55,058 nucleotides of DNA from Spirochaetota bacterium. Lineage in GTDB: Bacteria > Spirochaetota > UBA4802 > UB4802. How positions within the stretch are numbered: the first letter of the stretch is position 1; every line of letters begins with the position of its first letter. Positions 25,928 through 35,298 of this stretch are shown piece after piece. The notes beneath the pieces are model-generated. The model made no database searches, was not told where the DNA came from, and worked only from the letters and a program-made list of their open reading frames with translations. The stretch is taken from assembly GCA_040756435.1 (NCBI GenBank), contig JBFLZD010000021.1, forward strand, positions 1 through 55,058, given 5' to 3'. The translations under genes were made by a program, and so were the position numbers.

Positions 25928-27331
25928 TTATCGTTTTGCTAATGGGATATACTCTTTATAGCCATCAAGAGAAGATGCATACGCTGGCCGTATTATTTTA
26001 TTATGAATTATCTGTTCTATCCTGTGAGCTGACCATCCACTAAACCTGGCCATTGCAAAAATAGGAGTAAACAGTTCCATAGGTATACCCATCATTTTGT
26101 AAATTAAGCCAGAATAAAAATCAACATTTGGTGAAGCAACTGTTCCTTTATATTTCTGTACTAAGCGTGAACCAATATCTGCAACTTTTGCAAAGAGATT
26201 GAATTCATCTAAATTCTTTTTCATCCTTGCAAATTCTTCTGCTTTTTGCCTGAAAATAATTGCACGTGGATCAGATTTTGTATAGACCGCATGACCTATA
26301 CCATATATTTTACCACTTTTGTCATGAGCTTTCTTTTCAAGCATAAGCTTAAGATAATGTTCTACCTCTTCATCATCCTCCCAATCTTTAACATGCTGCT
26401 TAATATCTTTCATCATTTTCATGACTGCTTCGTTTGCTCCACCGTGTAAATGGCCGCTTAATGAAGCCACACCAGCACATAAAGCCATATAGGTATTGGC
26501 ACCACTTGAAGTCACTGTTCGTACAGCAAATGTTGAGTTATTGCCTCCACCATGCTCTGCATGCAACATGAGAGCTAAATCAAAAAGTTTAGCTTCATAT
26601 TCATCAGGTCGTTGGCCTCGCAACATATATAAAAAGTTTTCAGCAGTACTCCATTCAGGGTTGGGCTTTGTAATAAATAAATCACCCCCTTTTCTGAATT
26701 TCATTACATTATAATTATATGCAATGATTACCGGAGCTTTAGCAATAATGTTTATACACTGTCTGCTTACATCCTTTATATCTGTTGAATCGGGATCTGG
26801 ATCACATCTGCTTAAATGTGAAATGACAGAATGTAAAGCATACATCTGATTATAGTTAACATCTTCCTGCATTATAATACTGCGTTCAAGTTTAGTCAAT
26901 GGGCGTCTGTCAGCGATTACTTCTTCAAATCGCTCAAGATCCTTTTTATCTGGCAACTCACCGGTAAGCAGCAAATAGGTTACTTCATCAAATCCATATC
27001 TCCCTTCCTCCTGAATATGCTGTGCTAATTCACAGGCATCATACCCACAATAATAAAGCTTACCCTCAACTGGCTTAACAGTAAATGTCCCATCAGGATT
27101 TGGAATTTTTTCATACCCTATAACTATCCCTTTAGAAGTTATACCGGCTACAACTCCTGAACCATCCGGATTCCTGAGGCCTAATTTGATATCCTTTTTC
27201 TTAATCAACTCTGGAGAAATTGCATCATGCTCCAGCATCAGCTTTTCAATCTTCTTTAAGATGTTTTCCATCCACGCCTCCGTATTATTAATTGGTATTG
27301 GTTCTGCTGTTTTTGCCAGTATCATAGCCAT
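25928..27331 (-). CDS. gltA: Citrate synthase
   Basis: Citrate synthase condenses acetyl-CoA with oxaloacetate to enter the TCA cycle. Catalytic residues are visible: His in LHAEHGGGNN, His in YGIGHAVYTKSDPRA, and the Asp in ASPNVDFYSG. The protein resembles the longer 460-480-residue form found in several anaerobes and spirochaetes, with an N-terminal beta-rich extension (GLRNPDGSGVVAG). The ATG at 27331 preceded by AAGGTAGG is chosen. The frame stays open to a TTG at 27412, but those 27 residues are hydrophobic and unlikely to be translated. A minus-strand TTGACA at 27541-27546 may belong to its promoter, with a weak -10. Confidence 0.93.
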   Translation of the reverse strand: MAMILAKTAEPIPINNTEAWMENILKKIEKLMLEHDAISPELIKKKDIKLGLRNPDGSGVVAGITSKGIVIGYEKIPNPDGTFTVKPVEGKLYYCGYDACELAQHIQEEGRYGFDEVTYLLLTGELPDKKDLERFEEVIADRRPLTKLERSIIMQEDVNYNQMYALHSVISHLSRCDPDPDSTDIKDVSRQCINIIAKAPVIIAYNYNVMKFRKGGDLFITKPNPEWSTAENFLYMLRGQRPDEYEAKLFDLALMLHAEHGGGNNSTFAVRTVTSSGANTYMALCAGVASLSGHLHGGANEAVMKMMKDIKQHVKDWEDDEEVEHYLKLMLEKKAHDKSGKIYGIGHAVYTKSDPRAIIFRQKAEEFARMKKNLDEFNLFAKVADIGSRLVQKYKGTVASPNVDFYSGLIYKMMGIPMELFTPIFAMARFSGWSAHRIEQIIHNKIIRPAYASSLDGYKEYIPLAKR

Positions 27332-27555
27332 ATGAGTACCTACCTTTTTATAATTTATGACTATGATACACAGTATAGTGTAATGTACAAGAACATCTAC
27401 ATTAAATAACAAAATTTTCTATATATTTAACATTATTGCAATAAAAGAACAGGATTTTGTGGGATTTTCAAAGCAGCAATCAGATAGATTAACTAAAATT
27501 CAAGGTTCTAAATAATAACAAAAAATTTGTATCATAATTTTGTCAAGCTTTAAAA

Positions 27556-29523
27556 TCACTTAATCTTACATAAAATGGATTCATGCGGCTTGAGCTCGCC
27601 TAAATCTATATGGTCACTATACATATAAATTTCCCTGTTACCCCAAACGTCAACAAGCTTACTTGTTGGTGTCATGATTGTTTTTAATAATCCTTTAAGT
27701 TGCACTATCTTTTTCCTGGTACTATCGGAAAAATTGAAAAATGCAATATAACCAGCTGAATTATATATAATTTCGGGCATCTCCTTTTCCATTATATCAA
27801 CTGGATAAGATTTTTCTAAACTACAAATCTTACTCAATTCATCAATGGTATCTATCAGCTTCCAATCATCATTGTGCAATAAGGCCAAATTATCCGAAAT
27901 AAAGTACATGCCACCTGTAATAATAACCGCATTGATCAGTGTCATCCTTTCTTCTTTTGAAAGTTTTGTTTCTGTTTTTCGCAACATGATACAATCAGGG
28001 TCATTGAGCCATAAAAACCTATTCATCTGAGATCGATTCAGTATACTTCGTATTGCAAATTTAGTGCATAATGCATGTGGATCACGTGTTAGATAGTAAC
28101 GATATTTAGCCATCCAGTAAGGAGCAACGTCAGGGCCAATACGCATACCATCAACATGCCCTATTGATGCTGATAAAGGCGCACCACATCCCAGGATAAA
28201 CACTCTATCACCGGCAATATCCCTGATCAAGGAGTATCCTAATTTCAAACGTTGAGCAGATGTTAAAGTCATATCATATGCCTTGCCGCACAATGAAGCA
28301 GCATACACAAAATCTAATTTCAAATATCCAAATCCCCATTCATGGACAAATGTATTAATAACCCCTTTTATGTATTCCTGATACTCAGGATGCGTAGTAT
28401 CCAGAGCATAAAAATATCCAAATATATCCCAATTGGGATTCCATCCTGCAACAACTGGCTTCCCATCACTATCATGAAGAAACCAGTCAGGATGATTTTG
28501 ATAAAGCATTGATTTTCGTGAAGCTATAAAGGGAGCAAGCCATATACCCGGAACCATCCCCATAGTCCTGATCTTGCGGGCAATTGGAGCAAGACCACTG
28601 GGGAATTTATTATTTATAGATAGCCAGTCACCTATTGCTGTTTGATAACCATCATCTATCTGGAAAACATCAAACCGCTTTCCTTTACTTCTTAAAACAT
28701 GAAGATTGTGATAAATACTTTTTTCATCCACTTTTGTATAGTAATAGTACCAGGAACACCACCCCTTAGGTATTTTTCTTCGTAATGAAATTTGAGAACG
28801 AATGAGTGCAAAATATCGATCAAAAGCTTCGTTGATGTTTTTATTGGTAATTAAGTAAATTAAATCAGCTCTTAATTTTAATGAAGGGCTTACTATGATA
28901 TTGCAAAAATCATGAATTATATCCAGCTGTATAGTGTTGTCGACAGTTAATGTATTTAAATATACATATTGATTAAACTGCCTTCCCTGCCCTATCACAC
29001 AAAATGATGAATTTTCTGAACCAATAGCAGTAAACATGGTACTGTTAAAAGAGCCTTTTTTTCCTGAAGGCAAATTTCTGATATTATCCTGTAAGATATT
29101 CATGCAAGAAAGCCAGCTAGCCATTTCTTTATCATTCAATGAATAAGAACTGGTTAAACTCCATGACTGATAACCATTTTTAAATACACGATAATTCTCA
29201 GTTTTTGGAATGGAGAATCTGCCAATTGATGTAATAATTTTATCTAAGGATATATCCTCATCGGAAAGGTTGTCTATAGTATATTTTATAGCAAGATGAT
29301 CTTCTTCATCTGATATAACAACAGTAATTCGTATAGTATCATCATTGATGATACAGGTGGTTTTCTTTTTACCCAATGCTGTTACAGGTAATGAGTGAAT
29401 CTTATGAATAGTTTGATTTTGTAAGCGGTATATATATTGTATTTTCCATCCTTCAAAAAGTACATCCGGCTTTTTTAATTGTATTTTAAGTTCTTTTTTA
29501 CTTTTCGATACAATCCATTCCAT
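27556..29523 (-). CDS. GH36-type alpha-galactosidase
   Basis: This 655-residue enzyme has the N-terminal beta-sandwich of clan GH-D and a TIM barrel beginning KGWCSWYYYY and FQIDDGYQ. The nucleophile Asp is in GYLKLDFVY and the acid/base Asp in RIGPDVAPYW. The C-terminal beta-domain follows (VDVWGNREIY). It should hydrolyse terminal alpha-galactosides such as raffinose or melibiose in the cytoplasm, since no signal peptide is present. AGAGG precedes the start. It follows the paraoxonase-like gene after 9 bases. Related GH36 branches act on other alpha-sugars, so galactose specificity is likely but not certain. Confidence 0.87.
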   Translation of the reverse strand: MEWIVSKSKKELKIQLKKPDVLFEGWKIQYIYRLQNQTIHKIHSLPVTALGKKKTTCIINDDTIRITVVISDEEDHLAIKYTIDNLSDEDISLDKIITSIGRFSIPKTENYRVFKNGYQSWSLTSSYSLNDKEMASWLSCMNILQDNIRNLPSGKKGSFNSTMFTAIGSENSSFCVIGQGRQFNQYVYLNTLTVDNTIQLDIIHDFCNIIVSPSLKLRADLIYLITNKNINEAFDRYFALIRSQISLRRKIPKGWCSWYYYYTKVDEKSIYHNLHVLRSKGKRFDVFQIDDGYQTAIGDWLSINNKFPSGLAPIARKIRTMGMVPGIWLAPFIASRKSMLYQNHPDWFLHDSDGKPVVAGWNPNWDIFGYFYALDTTHPEYQEYIKGVINTFVHEWGFGYLKLDFVYAASLCGKAYDMTLTSAQRLKLGYSLIRDIAGDRVFILGCGAPLSASIGHVDGMRIGPDVAPYWMAKYRYYLTRDPHALCTKFAIRSILNRSQMNRFLWLNDPDCIMLRKTETKLSKEERMTLINAVIITGGMYFISDNLALLHNDDWKLIDTIDELSKICSLEKSYPVDIMEKEMPEIIYNSAGYIAFFNFSDSTRKKIVQLKGLLKTIMTPTSKLVDVWGNREIYMYSDHIDLGELKPHESILCKIK

Positions 29524-29532
29524 AATGGGCCT

Positions 29533-30573
29533 CTATTTTGATGAGCAATCAAGAATGTGATTATCAAATACGGAACCAATCAGCAGTGATGAATTGTATC
29601 GCACACCCACAGTAGAAGATTGAATTAATTTACCATCATCCAGGAATTCTATTTCTTTTTTGTAGCCATTATCAGTAAAAATAATTTTAATTATTTCGGA
29701 TGGGGCAATTGCCTTTTCATTTTTTGAATGTTTTACAAATGTTAATAATTTTGGATGGCAACCTGCCCATAACATTCCCTGTCTGTCAAACGTTATATTA
29801 TCAACACCTGTATTGCATTGTATATCATATAAAAACGTTAAATTATAATCTTTTTCAATAGCATATGCTTTTATACACTTACCTACAGGCGAAGCAACAA
29901 ATAACTTTGACCTGTCAGGGCTTAATGTTACACCATTAGCATATTTAATATGTTGAGCTTTTATGTTAAATTTTTTCCCATCATAAAACAATACATACGA
30001 ATTGGATAGCTGGAGATATTCCTCCAGAGCCTTGCCAAATGATGATTTGTTGCCATGATCATTGGTAACGTAGAATATATCTTCTGCTACCATGGCACAA
30101 TCGTTGGGTGAAAACATAAGATTATGATCCTCAATGGATTGTATATATTTCAGATTGTTTTCTTTAACAAGAAATTTTTCAATATAATGACCATTAGTAC
30201 GATGATTCACCACATACAGTAACAGCTTATCTTTTGTAATTTTAATTAAATCAATACCATGGGGATGAAACTCAAAAGGAAAATCAGATTTCATTTTATT
30301 GAGAACTTTTGTTTTTGTATTGTACGAAAATATTGCCCCATTTATATTCTGCCCACGAGCAAATGCTCTGCGGTCATCAGAAGAAATGTATGCAATCCCG
30401 GAATTATAATCTACAACGATATCTTCAGGCCCCGGTATAGAACCAACTGGTTTACATGAATAATTTGAAAATGGGGTTATTGTTTTAAATTCACCCGCAT
30501 CATATAATGTTTTGATTACAAAGACTATAACTATAAGAATTAATACAATAATTGTTATAGTTGACTTTTTCAT
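29533..30573 (-). CDS. Paraoxonase/arylesterase-like beta-propeller, membrane anchored
   Basis: An N-terminal signal anchor (about residues 5-22) precedes a six-bladed propeller of the paraoxonase (PON)/SMP-30 type. Calcium-ligand positions known from PON can be matched: Glu in GPEDIVVD, Asn in SPNDCAMV, Asn in YANGVTLS, and Asp-Asn in GVDNITFD. The catalytic His of PON corresponds to HPHGIDL. The end QSSTVGVRYNSSLLIGSVFDNHIL is characteristic. PON-like enzymes hydrolyse lactones and aryl esters. It sits extracytoplasmically on the inner membrane, with GGGAGG before the ATG. It is the first gene of a two-gene operon with the alpha-galactosidase, an unusual pairing. Confidence 0.82.
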   Translation of the reverse strand: MKKSTITIIVLILIVIVFVIKTLYDAGEFKTITPFSNYSCKPVGSIPGPEDIVVDYNSGIAYISSDDRRAFARGQNINGAIFSYNTKTKVLNKMKSDFPFEFHPHGIDLIKITKDKLLLYVVNHRTNGHYIEKFLVKENNLKYIQSIEDHNLMFSPNDCAMVAEDIFYVTNDHGNKSSFGKALEEYLQLSNSYVLFYDGKKFNIKAQHIKYANGVTLSPDRSKLFVASPVGKCIKAYAIEKDYNLTFLYDIQCNTGVDNITFDRQGMLWAGCHPKLLTFVKHSKNEKAIAPSEIIKIIFTDNGYKKEIEFLDDGKLIQSSTVGVRYNSSLLIGSVFDNHILDCSSK

Positions 30574-30716
30574 ATATAGAACCTCCCAGAAGAATCATAC
30601 ATAAATTTATTTTTGTGCTAAATATACTATATGCAATACATTATAGTTTACTTGATGATAGTAAGATAGTGTATATGTCGTCAAGTATTATTACAATAAA
30701 TTTTTTATGAATATTA

Positions 30717-31430
30717 TTAAATTTTATTTACATCCTTCTTCATGGATTCCCATATCTCTTTAAGTCCCTTTTTCCACTTTTCATTTTCCAATGCTTTACC
30801 CCGCCATTTTCTACCTTCAATGACATTACGTTCCAGTACTTGCCAACCATGTTTATAATCAAACCACTTCCACTGGCTTCCAGCTTTATAGATACATTCA
30901 CAATTTTCTATTTTAATCAATACATCTGAGGCTTTAACATAGTCAAAATAAACCCAGTGCATACCAGCATAAAAGATATATTCTGGATCTTGTATGCTCA
31001 ATAATGCATCAAAACCCCTTGTATGATTAAAGCTTTTCCAGTCCAACCCTGCATGGTATATATATTTGGAAGAGTGCAATTCTATAAGGCGGGCAAGCCC
31101 CCTTTCATAATCAAACTGCTTCCAGAACCTCCCTGCCCTGAAGATATACTCATCATTATCCCATTTAAGAATTTGATTAATCCCGCATTGATAATCAAAG
31201 TTTTTCCAATAAATACCTGCATGATACAATCCATCGATATCATTATTTTTTATGAAATACTCCATTGCCAGAGCAACATCAAAGTATATCCAATCTTTGC
31301 CAGCTTTTACAATATAATCTGTTACATTGCAGGCTAATAGTTCCTGAACCAGGTTTAACGATCGGTCATGCTTTTCTAATCCTTCTCTGTAAATTGCCTG
31401 GGCTTTTTTTATGTTATCTTCTTTAATCAT
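30717..31430 (-). CDS. Protein of six exact 28-residue repeats, unknown function
   Basis: After a short helical N-terminus (residues 1-38), six tandem repeats of exactly 28 residues occupy residues 39-206. The consensus is Y-I-Y-x-A-G-x-x-W-x-x-F-D-Y-x-x-G followed by x-x-x-L-I and an acidic turn. The Trp recurs at 47, 75, 103, 131, 159 and 187. A basic tail (residues 207-237) follows. I do not recognise a named family; a compact solenoid binding surface is the simplest reading. It is the third gene after the MoxR-type ATPase and the VWA/metallopeptidase protein (41 bases downstream), so it may be their substrate or adaptor. No signal peptide. Confidence 0.75.
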   Translation of the reverse strand: MIKEDNIKKAQAIYREGLEKHDRSLNLVQELLACNVTDYIVKAGKDWIYFDVALAMEYFIKNNDIDGLYHAGIYWKNFDYQCGINQILKWDNDEYIFRAGRFWKQFDYERGLARLIELHSSKYIYHAGLDWKSFNHTRGFDALLSIQDPEYIFYAGMHWVYFDYVKASDVLIKIENCECIYKAGSQWKWFDYKHGWQVLERNVIEGRKWRGKALENEKWKKGLKEIWESMKKDVNKI

Positions 31431-31471
31431 ATTGTATGTTCTAAATCATCTAAAACAATATTGCTATGGTA

Positions 31472-32860
31472 TCAAACAATGGGAATTGCTTTCCCAAATG
31501 GTGCCACAAAATTTTCATTGCGGCTTTTTGTTATTAGCCATAAGGTATTGGGATACGGCTTCAATCTATCAACATCATATATATATCCATCCGTAATGAC
31601 AAGCACCATTTCCTTATGCCCTTTTAAATAGTCATTAAAAAATGATGAAAAGAAGGTTGCACCGCCATATCCTGATTTAATGAGCTTCCAGTCACCTTTT
31701 TTATATTCATACGGTCTTGCTGATGTGTCAGAACGTATGAATGTGTCCCCATGTTTTACCGGGATGAAATATTCTTCGTCAACACATACAAGAAAGACTT
31801 TATATTTGCCGGTTAAATCTTCTATAATCCCAAAAGCTGTTTCCAGATCTTCCCTTTGTGCCATCATAGAAGCAGAAATGTCGATAGCTACTGTGATTAT
31901 TTCACTCTGTTTATAAGCCCTGCCTGCTATATATATTCCCCGGGCAACATATCTTCGGTTAAACCGCGAATGGGTGTAATACCACTCGTTTGAATGCGAC
32001 ATGTAGTCAATAATACTTTTGATATGATTTTTATAGTATGAACTATCGCACATATTAATTTTTTCAAGTAATGCCACTATATCCATATAAGACCGTTCAA
32101 CAGCACACCATTCATCTTTTTTTGCATGGGCAATAATTTTATTCTTCACTGAGCGCTTGTTGGCGTTATCTTCGGCAAAATAATGGACACCGGTTGGAAG
32201 ATGTGAATTTTCATCCTGGAGGACTATTTTTTCATCATCTACGGATGAATGAGAAAGATAATTTTTATAATTAAATTCATCATCATTTTCCTGGCTATTA
32301 TTATGAGCTATCGCATACCGATCATCATGAAACATTCCTTTTTGTTTTTCTATATCACCATGATGATGTATAACTGTTAATTCATTTTGTTTTTTTAATA
32401 GCCACCGATATACATCCTCCCACAGTGGATCCTGGATAGCTGTTTCATCATAAAACTCCTGAGGAATAAATGGTAAGCCTTGAGGAATAGTAAGAACAGG
32501 TACATCCCACTGATATTGCCCTTTATGAGAAAAAAAACTTTTGCTATGGTTATGAATGAATGTATTGACCACCATATCCTGGGCAATGTTCTGCAACACA
32601 ATATCACCTGCCTTTGCCCTGTGTTCATGTTCCAGTATGACATGAAGCATTTCATGAACTAAAAGACCAATAAATTCATCCTGCGAAATGGTGTTTAAAA
32701 AATCAGGATTGTAGTATAAAACCATTCTCTGTGATGCAACCAGTGATAATGTTGGGATTGATTGTGTTTCTACAAATTCAACGGCATGATAAAAATACGA
32801 GGTAAACCTGCTCTGTTTCCAGATTTTAAGAAGTGCTTCGTTAATAAACATATTGGCCAT
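31472..32860 (-). CDS. Metallopeptidase-like domain plus VWA-like domain protein (DUF2201 type)
   Basis: The N-terminal half has a gluzincin-like HEMLH motif (residues 69-73) within LLVHEMLHVILEHEHR. The C-terminal half is a VWA-like domain starting TVAIDISASM, a DxSxS metal-ion-adhesion site, with VITDGYIYD later. This arrangement is the putative metallopeptidase/VWA family often encoded next to MoxR-type AAA+ ATPases. Here the ATPase gene ends 5 bases upstream. The family is thought to work as a chaperone or proteolytic module loaded by the ATPase; the substrate is unknown. It is soluble and cytoplasmic by sequence. Confidence 0.87.
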   Translation of the reverse strand: MANMFINEALLKIWKQSRFTSYFYHAVEFVETQSIPTLSLVASQRMVLYYNPDFLNTISQDEFIGLLVHEMLHVILEHEHRAKAGDIVLQNIAQDMVVNTFIHNHSKSFFSHKGQYQWDVPVLTIPQGLPFIPQEFYDETAIQDPLWEDVYRWLLKKQNELTVIHHHGDIEKQKGMFHDDRYAIAHNNSQENDDEFNYKNYLSHSSVDDEKIVLQDENSHLPTGVHYFAEDNANKRSVKNKIIAHAKKDEWCAVERSYMDIVALLEKINMCDSSYYKNHIKSIIDYMSHSNEWYYTHSRFNRRYVARGIYIAGRAYKQSEIITVAIDISASMMAQREDLETAFGIIEDLTGKYKVFLVCVDEEYFIPVKHGDTFIRSDTSARPYEYKKGDWKLIKSGYGGATFFSSFFNDYLKGHKEMVLVITDGYIYDVDRLKPYPNTLWLITKSRNENFVAPFGKAIPIV

Positions 32861-32865
32861 TGCTA

Positions 32866-34023
32866 TTACACATCAAGAAAAACCTGAACTTTTTGCATGA
32901 TACTCTGTTTTTCTTCCGGATTATCAATATAGTTTAACGCATCCGGTATTTGTGTAAACAGCCCACAGTCCCTTACCAGTGAATACATGAATGATACTCG
33001 TGTATCGGCGCGGGTGCAGGATACAAATTTCAAGAAATTGGATAACTTTTTCAGCAATTGTTCATCGGGGCTGCCACTTCTTTTTACATTGTCATCGTGC
33101 AGCATATGAATGGCGCCGTTAACAGCCCACAATATATCTTCAGCGGGAATAGTATCATTTAAAAGTTCTTGCAATTTATTTTCATCACCTGCAAGGATAT
33201 CATTGCTGCTTATAGCTCGCGGCGATACATACTGTAAAATAAAATCTGTGCCGGCAATATCGCCAATTAAGGATATAATAATTTTTTGAAGCACCGTATA
33301 ATCATTATTTAAGAGATAGTTCCTGAATTGCTCATCAGTCTGGAAATTATATGCCTTATACAGTGTATCTGAAACCTGATGCCATCCACGGGGATTAGGA
33401 TTAACCGATGAACTATCCCATAATCTGTCAGGGTACGTTGCAATGTATTGGATAACCGCAGGATGAATGCCTTCTTCAATTGCCCACTGCAGCCAGTTTG
33501 AAGCATCCGGAACCAGATTAAATACTGCTAATCTACCATCAAGAGCAGAATCATCAAAATCAGTGATGACTGTATTATCTGAATCACCTAAATTACCTGC
33601 AAGGACAATAGCAGTCTTTGGTGGCAATATATGTTCGCCACACATACGCTCGGTTATAATCTGAAATAATGTCTGGATAACAGTTGGGTGAGCCCTGTTT
33701 GCCTCATCTAAAAACCATAAAATCCCATTATAGCCTTCCGGAATAGTTTCTGGAGGGATGAATCGCGGTCTGAAATAAATCATCCTTTTAAGATTGTTGT
33801 CGGGTACAGGATAGCCACCCAAGTCCACATTTTCTTTGAATGCTAATCGCGTATCTATGTAATAATAATTATGTTTTTTTGCAACCTGCTCTACAATTGC
33901 TGATTTTCCAACACCCGGATACCCAACTATTTTAATAGCATAGTTGATTGAACCTTCAGTTTGCAGGTATCTGTCAAGAATCTCAATTAATTCAATAGTT
34001 GATACTTCTACTGGCCGTTTCAT
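32866..34023 (-). CDS. MoxR-type AAA+ ATPase
   Basis: Walker A is GYPGVGKSAIVE (about residue 40), Walker B is GILWFLDEANRAHP, sensor 1 is AIVLAGNLGDSD, and a lid domain follows the arginine-finger region DDSALDGRLAVF. The length of about 385 is normal for MoxR/RavA-like ATPases. These couple ATP hydrolysis to remodelling of VWA partner proteins and their substrates. The ATG at 34023 is preferred over the TTG at 34047. The VWA/peptidase gene begins 5 bases after its stop, a fixed pairing in many genomes. Confidence 0.88.
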   Translation of the reverse strand: MKRPVEVSTIELIEILDRYLQTEGSINYAIKIVGYPGVGKSAIVEQVAKKHNYYYIDTRLAFKENVDLGGYPVPDNNLKRMIYFRPRFIPPETIPEGYNGILWFLDEANRAHPTVIQTLFQIITERMCGEHILPPKTAIVLAGNLGDSDNTVITDFDDSALDGRLAVFNLVPDASNWLQWAIEEGIHPAVIQYIATYPDRLWDSSSVNPNPRGWHQVSDTLYKAYNFQTDEQFRNYLLNNDYTVLQKIIISLIGDIAGTDFILQYVSPRAISSNDILAGDENKLQELLNDTIPAEDILWAVNGAIHMLHDDNVKRSGSPDEQLLKKLSNFLKFVSCTRADTRVSFMYSLVRDCGLFTQIPDALNYIDNPEEKQSIMQKVQVFLDV

Positions 34024-34068
34024 AATAATTAATTCTATCGTAAACAATATATTTATTCAATAATTTAT

Positions 34069-35247
34069 TTATATAGCTTCACCTATTGTCACATAAACAC
34101 CAGTAAAGTTTTTACTAAATCCTATATCCAGGCGTGCATTAAGAGTTTGATCTTTCTTTAACTTAAATCGCAAACCTCCACCCCAGGTATAGACGATGCA
34201 TTCTTTGTTAAAATCACGTATAGCCGGAGCAACTTCTCCAGCACCAGCAAAACCACACCCAATAAACCTCCAGAATAAAGGGAATCTATACTCTGCCTGT
34301 ACAACAACGACATTGCGGTCCCTGTATCTACCTTCATACAAACCTCGCATAAGCTTTGCTCCTCCCATTTGTGACAATAAATAAAAAGGAGCCTGACCGT
34401 GTATATAACCCGAAAAAAATTGCAAAGCCAAAACATGCGAAAACCAGAAAGGTTCAAAGAAACGATAATCAAAGGTTACATTAATATAATCAAAATCACT
34501 TTTGATATATTTTGAATACTGTGTAATGGTAAAATTAGCATACGAACCATCACGCGTAAACAAGATGTCATCACGATTGTCATAATTTAAGGTAAATCCA
34601 AGACCGGAAACAAGCCCTTTATCTGCCCCTGGTAATATATTTGAGTCAATGAGTCCACCATCTTGAGCCTGTGTTGTTTTTCTTACATCTATGTGATACA
34701 ACAAGCCAATATAAAATCCAGGAATAAATGCACGCTCAATAATATTTTTAAATGAAAATATCCTGGATGTATAGGCTTCTTTGTCCTCTTCTAAAGTATC
34801 CTGGCCAATTCCATAAAATTTATCGGGATAATTCATATACTGGAATTCATTCTTGATATGATATTTGTCTCTAAAAAAATAGAACTCAGGAAAAACCTGA
34901 AATATAAACTGATCATTTTGTGTATGGGTAAATGTTATTGCCAATGTTGTTGGACGCAATTTTATTGGTGGTATACTCATTATTATATCCTGAAAGTATG
35001 TCAAAAATACGACACCATAGGCAAACTGTGTTTCAGGTTTATAATAAAGATGTGGTATTATCAACCAGTCATTCTGGCTTATGACAACTATATCCTGTAA
35101 TGGCTCACCTGTTACAGTATCTTTTATGTCAGTTTTTGCATACAAATTAGATGAAAAATAAATACATAATAAAAACAGTATTATACATAAACTGATTTTC
35201 GTGGATTTTCTTATGATAGATCTATTCATAATTACTATTATAGACAT
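34069..35247 (-). CDS. Omp85/BamA-like (surface antigen D15 family) outer-membrane beta-barrel
   Basis: A signal peptide (SLCIILFLLCIYFSSNLYAKTD) precedes a protein made of amphipathic strands, with no obvious POTRA domain. The C-terminal barrel shows LGFTLNYDNRDDILFTRDGSYANF and GGAKLMRGLYEGRYRDRNVV, the latter corresponding to the VRGY/F loop motif region of Omp85 proteins. About 390 residues fits a POTRA-less single barrel. The start is placed at 35247; 35286 and 35229 are alternatives with equally weak ribosome sites. It may be a lipid or protein transporter, or a pore. It lies 45 bases upstream of the MoxR ATPase gene on the same strand. Confidence 0.75.
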   Translation of the reverse strand: MSIIVIMNRSIIRKSTKISLCIILFLLCIYFSSNLYAKTDIKDTVTGEPLQDIVVISQNDWLIIPHLYYKPETQFAYGVVFLTYFQDIIMSIPPIKLRPTTLAITFTHTQNDQFIFQVFPEFYFFRDKYHIKNEFQYMNYPDKFYGIGQDTLEEDKEAYTSRIFSFKNIIERAFIPGFYIGLLYHIDVRKTTQAQDGGLIDSNILPGADKGLVSGLGFTLNYDNRDDILFTRDGSYANFTITQYSKYIKSDFDYINVTFDYRFFEPFWFSHVLALQFFSGYIHGQAPFYLLSQMGGAKLMRGLYEGRYRDRNVVVVQAEYRFPLFWRFIGCGFAGAGEVAPAIRDFNKECIVYTWGGGLRFKLKKDQTLNARLDIGFSKNFTGVYVTIGEAI

Positions 35248-35298
35248 AAATATGAATCTATTCCCAAAAAATGGAACGAATGGCATTCATAACAGCTG

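Noticed and set aside
27332-27412. Upstream extension of citrate synthase to a TTG
   Set aside because: The ATG at 27331 has a good ribosome site and gives the family-typical N-terminus; the extra residues are hydrophobic and atypical.
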